10,125 nucleotides of DNA, from positions 1 to 10,125 of the forward strand of contig DNPQ01000198.1 of assembly GCA_003501335.1 (NCBI GenBank). The letters run 5' to 3'. Positions within the stretch are counted from its first letter, which is position 1; each line of letters begins with the position of its first letter. The DNA comes from Bacillota bacterium. GTDB taxonomy: Bacteria; Bacillota; UBA4882; UBA8346. Shown here one piece after another: positions 1 to 5,472 of the stretch. A program made the position numbers and the translations under genes. Below the pieces are notes generated by a model. It had not been told where the DNA came from and did no database searches. It saw nothing but the letters and a program-made list of their open reading frames with translations.

Positions 1-98
1 TGACCCGGTTTCAATACTCCAGTCTGTTGAATCATCGTGCCCATCGCGCCATCACCAAGTAAGACTTCCTTCGTTAAATCGGGTAAATTTCGAGACAT
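1..98 (-). CDS. Homocysteine S-methyltransferase / methionine synthase, N-terminal fragment
   Basis: Partial gene; only the first 32 codons lie in the window and it continues past base 1. The visible protein starts MSRNLPDLTKEVLLGDGAMG and continues TMIQQTGVLKPG. The GDGAMGT segment followed by a short helix is the N-terminal signature of the homocysteine S-methyltransferase domain (pfam02574 type), which binds zinc and homocysteine and makes methionine. The ATG at 98-96 has a perfect AGGAGG (109-104) five bases upstream, so the start is firm. The SAM-I riboswitch just upstream independently supports a role in methionine synthesis. The fragment cannot distinguish full cobalamin-dependent MetH from a YitJ-type homocysteine methyltransferase/methylenetetrahydrofolate reductase fusion or a short stand-alone enzyme, so no symbol is given. 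Confidence 0.85.
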   Translation of the reverse strand, partial: MSRNLPDLTKEVLLGDGAMGTMIQQTGVLKPG

Positions 99-171
99 GA
101 GAACCTCCTGCTTTGTCTATTGACAATGGTTGAATTTAAAAAACTTTTTCAATTCAATAGTATTTTCCAAC

Positions 172-195
172 AAAAAAGCCTCTTGAAAAGAGGCT
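172..195 (-). terminator. SAM riboswitch expression-platform terminator
   Basis: On the minus strand, AGCCTCTT (195-188) and AAGAGGCT (184-177) form a perfect 8-bp stem with a 3-base loop, followed at once by six U residues (177-172). It lies between the SAM-I aptamer and the methyltransferase start. A GAAAGGC segment at the 3' edge of the aptamer (about 210-204) can pair partly with GCCTCTTTTC in the terminator, giving a plausible antiterminator. This is the usual arrangement of a transcriptional OFF switch; the exact antiterminator pairing is my inference. Confidence 0.9.
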
Positions 196-206
196 AAATC
201 TGGCCT

Positions 207-316
207 TTCATCTTTTGCAGGAACACCTGCTGGCACCACATTCTTTAATCAAAAATTGGGCTTCGAATAGGTTGCCGAGGTTTCACAGGGCATTCCCTCC
301 GCCTCTCTGGATGAGT
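207..316 (-). promoter_or_regulatory. SAM-I (S-box) riboswitch aptamer
   Basis: Read on the minus strand, the conserved S-box core is present in order: AGAGAGGCGGAGGGA (309-295), then CCC, TGTGAAACC, CGGCAACC, and later GTGGTGCCAGC followed by the P4 hairpin GCAGG/CCTGC (about 231-217). The P1 strands are CTCATC (315-310) and GATGAA (212-207), pairing over about five bases. The known ligand is S-adenosylmethionine, and binding favours the downstream terminator. Its position in front of a homocysteine methyltransferase gene matches the classic S-box regulon of Bacillota. Confidence 0.95.
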
Positions 317-348
317 ATTCACTTAATGTATTCTTTTATATTTATTTA

Positions 349-378
349 AATATATCACCGGTATTCGAAAATTGTCAA
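349..378 (-). promoter_or_regulatory. Sigma-A promoter of the SAM riboswitch-methyltransferase unit
   Basis: The minus strand carries a perfect -35 box TTGACA (378-373), an 18-base spacer and a good -10 box TATATT (354-349). Transcription would start near 342, about 25 bases before the riboswitch P1 stem. This gives the methyltransferase its own promoter, separate from the transporter gene upstream. Confidence 0.8.
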
Positions 379-445
379 GCATAGATTAACCAGTGATGTT
401 TCCTTGGTCCCTAACATCCATTTCTTTCATTAACGACTTTTATTC

Positions 446-2323
446 TTATTTATGCTTTTTATCTAGAACCTCTTGATCCTGTTTTAGTTGTAAAGGTATG
501 GTAGCAATCACAATATGTTTATGTTTTAATAAATTACGGGTAATAAACAGACGACTTTGGTTATGGAGAAATACTTGCCACCATGCGTTGACTGAAAATT
601 GCGGCAATACGACAGTGATCATATCTCCTGGCTGATAACTATGTTCCTCATAGGATTCGATAAACTCTATTAAAGGAGACACTACTTTCCGATAAGGCGA
701 ATATTTAACAATCAACGGGATATTAGTCTGCAAAAAATTCCATTTTTCTTTAAACCTCACTTCAGCTTCTTCGTCAATAGCTACATTAAAAGCCACCACA
801 TTGTCGGAAATGGTTTGGGCATAACGCAGCGCCCGAACGCTGGCTTTATTTACGCTTTCGACAGGGACAATAACATGATTACGATAAGTTGTTTTGGAAA
901 GGTTCAACGCTTTTAGTTCTTCCGGCTTTAGTCGTAATTGCTCAGCGACAGCGGTGTAATGTTTTTTAATCTTAATCATGATGGTCATTAAAATTGGAAT
1001 CACCACAATAATAATCCAGGCTCCATGAATAAACTTGGTTGAACCGATGATAACGACAGTAACCAGTGTAACCACGGCTCCGGTACCGTTAATGATGGCC
1101 TTATAAGCCCTACCCTTTTCTTTGGAATGTATCCATTTTATGAACATTCCAAATTGAGACAAAGTAAAGGAGATAAAAACACCCACCGCATAAAGAGGAA
1201 TCAACCGATGGGTATCCCCGCGGAAAACTACCAACAATAAAGCGGCAATCAAAGTTAATACCACTATCCCATTGGAAAAGCTTAACCGTTCACCACGAAT
1301 CGACAATTGACGGGGTGCATAACCGTCACGGGACATAACCGAAAATAGCATCGGAAAATCGGCAAATGCAGTATTAGCTGCTAAAGCCAAAATTAATGCT
1401 GTCACAAATTGGAAAAAATAAAAAAACCAATTATGACCTCCGAAGATTTCCGCTGCAATTTGTGAAAGTACTGTTTTGCCTTCAATCGGCACTACATGAT
1501 AAACATTGGCAAGGAACGAAATCCCTGCAAATAAAATAAATACAAAAAAGGAAAGCAATAATAAGACCTCGCGGGCATGTTTGGTGGTTGGTTCTTTAAA
1601 ATTAGGAACCGCATTACTCACTGCTTCTACACCGGTCAAAGCGGTACAGCCCGATGCAAAAGCCCTTAAAATTAAGAAAATAGTAATAGGTTCAAGAGCA
1701 CCTTTAAGATGAATCATTGGTTCAGAAGGAACATAATGAAATATTTTTACCTTTAAAATTCCGGTAATAATCATCACTAGAACCGATATTATAAAGGCAT
1801 ATGTCGGAAGCCCAAATAATTTAGCAGATTCTCTAATTCCACGTAGATTACCAAAAAATAATATTATTAAAATAACTAAACATATTGCCACCTGGTGTTG
1901 AAATAAAGCAGGAAAAGCTGAAGTAATTGCCGCAGTACCAGCTGCGATGCTGACCGCTACTGTTAATATATAATCAAGAGCCAAAGCCGAACCTGCAATC
2001 ACCCCGGCATATTGTCCCAAATTATCGGAGGCCACAATGTAGGCTCCCCCGCCGCTTGGATAGGCCTTAATGGTTTGACGATATGAAAAAGTCAGAACTA
2101 CCAATAGCATTACGATGGCGCCTGAAATCCAACTTAATGGATGAAAAGCGAGTGCCCCAATCGCCGGTACTAATACTAACAAAATCTCTTCTGTAGCATA
2201 AGCAACCGACGAGATTGGATCACTGGCTAAGATAGGTAACCCCCAAAACACAGAATATTTTTCTTCTTTTAATGCCTCATTTTCTAATGGCTTTCCAATT
2301 AAAATCCGTTTGATCCAACTCAT
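446..2323 (-). CDS. kimA: KimA-type K+ transporter, copy 1
   Basis: A 625-residue APC-superfamily transporter of the KimA (YdaO) family, which carries out high-affinity, proton-coupled K+ uptake in the cytoplasmic membrane (family knowledge). About 12 membrane segments run to residue ~455, followed by a ~170-residue cytosolic domain that in the family mediates dimerisation and c-di-AMP inhibition. From the ATG, the positions I recall as K+-site residues of B. subtilis KimA are present: D35, Y42, D117, T121, S125, T230, E233 and Y378. Other markers are YPSGGGAY, NLRGIRESAK and SRDGYAPRQ. Start: a longer frame begins at GTG 2332, but that codon lies inside the GAGGTG ribosome binding site, so ATG 2323-2321 is chosen. 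A c-di-AMP riboswitch and terminator sit directly upstream. No clear terminator follows the stop. It is a close paralogue of the gene at 2908-4824. Confidence 0.93.
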   Translation of the reverse strand: MSWIKRILIGKPLENEALKEEKYSVFWGLPILASDPISSVAYATEEILLVLVPAIGALAFHPLSWISGAIVMLLVVLTFSYRQTIKAYPSGGGAYIVASDNLGQYAGVIAGSALALDYILTVAVSIAAGTAAITSAFPALFQHQVAICLVILIILFFGNLRGIRESAKLFGLPTYAFIISVLVMIITGILKVKIFHYVPSEPMIHLKGALEPITIFLILRAFASGCTALTGVEAVSNAVPNFKEPTTKHAREVLLLLSFFVFILFAGISFLANVYHVVPIEGKTVLSQIAAEIFGGHNWFFYFFQFVTALILALAANTAFADFPMLFSVMSRDGYAPRQLSIRGERLSFSNGIVVLTLIAALLLVVFRGDTHRLIPLYAVGVFISFTLSQFGMFIKWIHSKEKGRAYKAIINGTGAVVTLVTVVIIGSTKFIHGAWIIIVVIPILMTIMIKIKKHYTAVAEQLRLKPEELKALNLSKTTYRNHVIVPVESVNKASVRALRYAQTISDNVVAFNVAIDEEAEVRFKEKWNFLQTNIPLIVKYSPYRKVVSPLIEFIESYEEHSYQPGDMITVVLPQFSVNAWWQVFLHNQSRLFITRNLLKHKHIVIATIPLQLKQDQEVLDKKHK

Positions 2324-2351
2324 AAAGGTCACCTCAATTTATTTTATCAAC

Positions 2352-2389
2352 AAAAAAACTACAACCAGGGAGTCCCTTGGTGTAGTTTT
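2352..2389 (-). terminator. c-di-AMP riboswitch terminator before kimA copy 1
   Basis: The minus strand shows AAAACTACACCAAGGG (2389-2374) pairing with CCCTGGTTGTAGTTTT (2370-2355) over roughly 15 bp with one small bulge on each arm, around a 3-base loop, then a run of U (2358-2352). It ends about 28 bases before the kimA start codon. It is the expression platform of the c-di-AMP riboswitch: termination is expected when ligand is bound. Confidence 0.9.
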
Positions 2390-2444
2390 AACTTAAAAGT
2401 GAAATAATAAGTCTAAACTTCAAACCAATAAGCCTCTCTTCAAA

Positions 2445-2565
2445 TGCCTACGGGGTTAGCTGACGGATTAGGGTAGAAGAGTCACCCTATAAGCTCACTG
2501 TGGATACAGGGAGCTTAATTCACCCCTGGGATTGGTTCCCCCGTTTTCTTTTTGGAAATTAGGCA
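2445..2565 (-). promoter_or_regulatory. c-di-AMP (ydaO/yuaA) riboswitch aptamer, copy 1
   Basis: The minus strand carries the ydaO motif landmarks in order: CGGGGGAACC, GGGGTGAATTAAGC, a variable arm (AGCTCCC…GTGAGCT), AGGGT…ACCCTAATCCGTCAGCTAACC, and CGTAGGCA. The P1 stem pairs TGCCTA (2565-2560) with TAGGCA (2450-2445). In the second copy the same stem reads CGCCTA/TAGGCG, a compensatory change that supports the pairing. The aptamer class binds cyclic di-AMP and turns off K+ transporter and osmolyte genes. It is followed by a terminator and kimA copy 1. Confidence 0.95.
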
Positions 2566-2586
2566 ATTAAGTTTACTGCTTAATTT
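2556..2586 (-). promoter_or_regulatory. Leader hairpin overlapping riboswitch P1, copy 1
   Basis: On the minus strand, AAATTAAGC (2586-2578) can pair with GCCTAATTT (2564-2556), 8 of 9 positions, around a 13-base loop. The 3' arm includes the 5' strand of aptamer stem P1, so the two structures exclude each other. The second riboswitch has the same hairpin with the same loop length and a compensated base pair. A regulatory role is inferred. Confidence 0.45.
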
Positions 2587-2838
2587 ACCACCAATGAGAT
2601 ATTGGAGCAAAAGGCACTTGACTGATCCAAAATAATTATCCATAGTGTCTGCTTCTGTATGAATAAAATAGCTTCATATTTCTCAATCAGAACCATAAAA
2701 TCCATACGATATCGCATGGATTTAAAATATATTATTTCAATAATACGGTTTATCACTACAGCATATGGATTCTTAAATTCAATAACGATTCTTACGTTTC
2801 GGTGAACAAAAGTTAATAAAGCCCTTATAACCGCACAC
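2566..2838. other. Noncoding region upstream of the kimA1 riboswitch
   Basis: About 270 bases with no convincing gene. It must contain the promoter of the kimA copy 1 leader. The only hint is a block shared with the second leader on the minus strand: TTTTGCT, then TAT, then TGGTGGTA. The -10-like TATCTC at this position is weak, so no promoter is assigned. A 26-bp near-palindrome lies at 2698-2723. An open frame crosses the region on the minus strand but lacks a ribosome binding site, begins with TTG inside the kimA2 terminator and ends inside the leader hairpin, so it is not called. Confidence 0.5.
2698..2723. repeat. 26-bp near-perfect palindrome (possible operator)
   Basis: AAATCCATACGAT followed by ATCGCATGGATTT reads as an inverted repeat without a spacer; 12 of 13 pairs match. 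It sits about 110 bases upstream of the 5' end of the kimA1 leader and has no adjacent U-tract, so it is not a terminator. Such a symmetric site suits binding by a dimeric regulator, but no regulator gene is nearby and the function is unknown. Confidence 0.5.
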
Positions 2839-2880
2839 AAAAAAGGGACTGCTCAAAAATAAATGAGCAGTCCCTTTTTT
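2839..2880 (-). terminator. Strong terminator after kimA copy 2
   Basis: A 17-bp perfect inverted repeat (2839-2855 with 2864-2880) with an 8-base loop. Its GC-rich centre GGGACTGCTC is flanked by six A and six T, so it can work as an intrinsic terminator in both directions. It begins 27 bases after the kimA2 stop codon and separates the two kimA transcription units. Confidence 0.93.
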
Positions 2881-2907
2881 GCACGATGTCCTAAAATAAA
2901 ATTCTCA

Positions 2908-4824
2908 TTAACTCGATCTCTTTTGAGGATTATCAAATGACTCCATTCCTTTTTGGTGAGCCTCTTCGATAACCATTTGGTCTTGTCTAAGCTGTAAAGG
3001 AATAGTCGCGATGACGATGTGTTTATGCTTTAACAAATTGCGGGTAATAAATAGCCTGCTTTGATTATGCAGGATATTTTGCCACCAATGACACACCGAA
3101 AACTGCGGTAAAATCACGGTGATCATATCTCCTGGTTGATAATTATGTTCTTCATAGGATTCAATAAAATCCAGCAACGGTTCAACGACTTTCCGGTACG
3201 GTGAATATTTAACAATCAAAGGTATATTGGTGTTGAGCTGATTCCATTTTTCTTTAAACCGGTGTTCAGCTTCTTCATTCGTCGCGATATTAAAAGCTAC
3301 AATATTATCGGAGATGGTCTTGGCATAACGTAAAGCCCGGACGCTGGCTCTATTTATACTTTCTATCGGTACAATCACATGATTTCGATAAGTCGCTTTT
3401 GAAAAATCCAATGCGCCTAATTCTTCCGGCTTTAAGCGTAATTGCTCAGCGACTGCTTTATAATGACGCTTAATTTTCATAAACATCGCCATTAAAATGG
3501 GAATAGCAACAATCACAATCCAAGCGCCCATAAAGAACTTAGTATTTCCGATTACTAATACGGTAATAAAAGTTACGATGGCGCCAAATCCATTGATCGC
3601 CGCTTTATAATGCCAACCTTTATCTTTCCGCCGCAGCCAGTGCATAAACATTCCTGATTGGGAAAGGGTAAATGAAATAAAAACCCCGACCGCATAAAGA
3701 CCAATTAACCTTGTAACACTAGCATTGAAAATGATAATTAAGAACGCGGCAATCAAAGTCAACACTAAAATACCGTTTGAATAGCTCAACCTTTCGCCGC
3801 GCTGAGTCATTTGCCGGGGTGCATAACCATCCCGTGCCATTAAGGAAAACAGCATAGGAAATCCGGCAAAAGCCGTATTAGCAGCCATAACCAAGATAAC
3901 CATCGTAGCCACTTGAATAAAATAATACATGAAATTATGGCCGAAAATCTGGGTACTAATCTGCGAAAGAACTGATTCATGCGCTAATGGAACTGCATGA
4001 TAAAGATATGCCAGAAAAGATATACCACCGAATAGACATAAGACAATAAAAGCCAGCAATAACAATACACGATTAGCATGTTTAGGAGCTGGATCTTTAA
4101 AATTAGGAACTGCATTACTCACTGCTTCCACACCGGTTAAAGCAGCACAACCTGAAGAAAAGGCTTTCAGTACCAGAAAAATGGTGAGTGGTTCGGGGCC
4201 TACGCCTAAAAGGTGAGCCGGGCCCATAGGAACTTTGCCGAAAATATACACTTTGGCGACTCCCACAATAATCATACTCATCATGGCAAACATAAAAGCA
4301 TAAGCCGGTACACCGAAAAATTTGGCTGATTCACGAATACCGCGTAAGTTCCCGATTAAAATAACGCCTAAAATGATTAAGGCGAGTAAAACTTGATGTT
4401 TCAACAAAATTGGAAAAGCGGAAGAAATAATGAAAACGCCTGAAGAAATACTTACGGCTACGGTTAGAATATAATCAATCGCCAAAGCCGAACCGGCGGC
4501 AACTCCGGCATACGATCCCAAATTTTCGGAGGCCACAACGTAGGCTCCTCCACCGCCAGGGTAAGCCATAATGGTCTGACGGTAAGAAAATGTCAAGATT
4601 GCCAACAATCCAATAATTGCCCATGATATACCGATTAATGGTTTAAAAGCCAGTACTCCGACAGCCGGTATCAAAACGATCAAAACTTCCTCAGTTGCAT
4701 AGGCAACTGAGGAAATGGCATCGCTGGATAAAATCGGCAATCCCCAAAAAACGCTATACTTTTCATCCTTCAACGCCTCGTTATCTAATGGCTTTCCAAT
4801 TATAAACCGTTTTAACCAACTCAT
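2908..4824 (-). CDS. kimA: KimA-type K+ transporter, copy 2
   Basis: A 638-residue KimA/YdaO-family K+ importer, a close paralogue of the gene at 446-2323, with which it aligns nearly without gaps. About 12 membrane segments are followed by a cytosolic C-terminal domain. The proposed K+-site residues are again present: D35, Y42, D117, T121, S125, T230, E233 and Y377. Differences from copy 1: YPGGGGAY instead of YPSGGGAY, NTAFAGFP instead of NTAFADFP, and a tail about 14 residues longer that is rich in charged and polar residues (ends NPQKRSS). The ATG at 4824-4822 is chosen because the upstream in-frame GTG (4833) is part of the GAGGTG ribosome binding site, six bases before the ATG. The gene has its own c-di-AMP riboswitch upstream and a strong terminator downstream. 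Tandem duplication of the whole riboswitch-gene cassette is the simplest origin. Confidence 0.93.
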   Translation of the reverse strand: MSWLKRFIIGKPLDNEALKDEKYSVFWGLPILSSDAISSVAYATEEVLIVLIPAVGVLAFKPLIGISWAIIGLLAILTFSYRQTIMAYPGGGGAYVVASENLGSYAGVAAGSALAIDYILTVAVSISSGVFIISSAFPILLKHQVLLALIILGVILIGNLRGIRESAKFFGVPAYAFMFAMMSMIIVGVAKVYIFGKVPMGPAHLLGVGPEPLTIFLVLKAFSSGCAALTGVEAVSNAVPNFKDPAPKHANRVLLLLAFIVLCLFGGISFLAYLYHAVPLAHESVLSQISTQIFGHNFMYYFIQVATMVILVMAANTAFAGFPMLFSLMARDGYAPRQMTQRGERLSYSNGILVLTLIAAFLIIIFNASVTRLIGLYAVGVFISFTLSQSGMFMHWLRRKDKGWHYKAAINGFGAIVTFITVLVIGNTKFFMGAWIVIVAIPILMAMFMKIKRHYKAVAEQLRLKPEELGALDFSKATYRNHVIVPIESINRASVRALRYAKTISDNIVAFNIATNEEAEHRFKEKWNQLNTNIPLIVKYSPYRKVVEPLLDFIESYEEHNYQPGDMITVILPQFSVCHWWQNILHNQSRLFITRNLLKHKHIVIATIPLQLRQDQMVIEEAHQKGMESFDNPQKRSS

Positions 4825-4853
4825 AAAAGTCACCTCATTTAATTTTTCCCAAC

Positions 4854-4890
4854 AAAAAAACTACATCCGGGAGTCCCATGGTGTAGTTTT
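4854..4890 (-). terminator. c-di-AMP riboswitch terminator before kimA copy 2
   Basis: On the minus strand, AAAACTACACCATGGG (4890-4875) pairs imperfectly with CCCGGATGTAGTTTT (4871-4857) around a 3-base loop, then seven U residues (4860-4854). It lies about 30 bases before the kimA2 start. A second 8-bp hairpin, TTAACTTT/AAAGTTAA (4907-4889), overlaps the foot of its 5' arm and is absent from copy 1. Confidence 0.9.
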
Positions 4891-4930
4891 AACTTTAAAA
4901 AAGTTAATTTTGGCCATTGCCTCTCTTCGG

Positions 4931-5052
4931 CGCCTACGAGGTTAGCTGACGGATTAGGGTTGAAGAAGAAAACCCCTTAAGCTTTGCTGTAAAGCAATAA
5001 GCTTAATTCACCCCAGGAATGGTTCCCCCGTTTTCTTTACAGAGATTAGGCG
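4931..5052 (-). promoter_or_regulatory. c-di-AMP (ydaO/yuaA) riboswitch aptamer, copy 2
   Basis: The minus strand has the ydaO-class core: CGGGGGAACC, TGGGGTGAATTAAGC, an arm AAGCTTATTG…AGCAAAGCTT, then AACCCTAATCCGTCAGCTAA, CCTCG and TAGGCG. P1 pairs CGCCTA (5052-5047) with TAGGCG (4936-4931). Conserved positions match copy 1, while the variable arm has diverged and the P1 base pair has changed in a compensatory way, so both aptamers appear to be kept by selection. Ligand: cyclic di-AMP (class knowledge). It controls kimA copy 2 through the terminator at 4854-4890. Confidence 0.95.
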
Positions 5053-5073
5053 TAAAAACATAATGCTTAATCT
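5043..5073 (-). promoter_or_regulatory. Leader hairpin overlapping riboswitch P1, copy 2
   Basis: On the minus strand, AGATTAAGC (5073-5065) pairs with GCCTAATCT (5051-5043) at 8 of 9 positions around a 13-base loop and covers the 5' strand of P1. Compared with copy 1 the second pair is G-C instead of A-T, a compensated change. Possible competitor of P1; function inferred. Confidence 0.45.
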
Positions 5074-5373
5074 ACCACCATTTCTATAGGGAAGCAAAAC
5101 TATGCTTTTATCAAAAAAAGCAGATTATTGTTAAAAACAAGAAAATCCAGCTATTCACGTTTGATTATCTCAGCAAATCTTCCAAATCCTTAGCACTATG
5201 CTATTTATTGAAAAATAAGTTTCGGTATAAAATAAATTTGCAATCAATTCAAGGGTTTGTCCGACATGATAATAAAAAAATGTTTGTGAACATGATGTTA
5301 AATTGTTAAGCTTCACCTTTTGAAATTATCACTTCAAATTTACAAACTATTCAAATTGGATACAAAAAAATTT
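5074..5373. other. Noncoding divergent region between kimA2 and apgM
   Basis: About 300 bases without a supported gene. It should hold the kimA2 leader promoter; a -10-like TATAGA (5088-5083, minus) is present, but the nearest TTGATA (5114-5109) is 20 bases away, so the promoter is uncertain. A hairpin TGCTTTT/AAAAGCA (5103-5122) and a small dyad ATGTT/AACAT (5280-5293) are visible. No binding site can be assigned to a known regulator. Confidence 0.5.
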
Positions 5374-5402
5374 TCTTCTGCCAGCGCTGCCAGTGGTATA
5401 AT
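5374..5402 (+). promoter_or_regulatory. Extended -10 promoter of apgM
   Basis: A perfect TATAAT (5397-5402) preceded by TGG (5394-5396) forms an extended -10 element. The -35 region (about 5374-5379, TCTTCT) is poor, which is tolerated with an extended -10. Transcription would start near 5409, leaving a leader of about 64 bases before the ATG at 5473. Its position supports the downstream start codon. Confidence 0.7.
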
Positions 5403-5472
5403 TATTGTTGGCTATAAAGAAAAAAATACAAACTGTAAACTACAGATTTCTATTTTAGGATGGTGCAATACC

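Noticed and set aside
1506..1712. Plus-strand open frame within kimA copy 1
   Set aside because: It lies antisense to a conserved membrane-protein gene, with no ribosome binding site or recognisable product. The same applies to plus-strand frames at 4715-4945, 7279-7476 and 9339-9596.
2324..2332. GTG start for kimA copy 1 (and GTG 4833 for copy 2)
   Set aside because: The GTG is part of the GAGGTG ribosome binding site; the ATG nine bases later has correct spacing and gives residue numbering that matches B. subtilis KimA.
2580..2840. 86-codon minus-strand open frame upstream of kimA copy 1
   Set aside because: It begins with TTG inside the kimA2 terminator, has no ribosome binding site, ends inside the riboswitch leader hairpin and resembles no family known to me.
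5083..5114. TTGATA-TATAGA as the kimA2 leader promoter
   Set aside because: The spacer is 20 bases, too long for a standard sigma-A promoter, and copy 1 has only TATCTC at the matching place; it is left as a hint rather than a feature.
5103..5122. TGCTTTT/AAAAGCA hairpin as a terminator
   Set aside because: It is AT-rich, has no U-tract after the stem on either strand, and no gene ends nearby; it is probably part of the promoter region.
5320..5472. 51-residue N-terminal extension of the apgM frame
   Set aside because: It contains the TGGTATAAT promoter, has no family similarity, and the conserved protein begins exactly at ATG 5473 (MKYLVVLGDGMAD).
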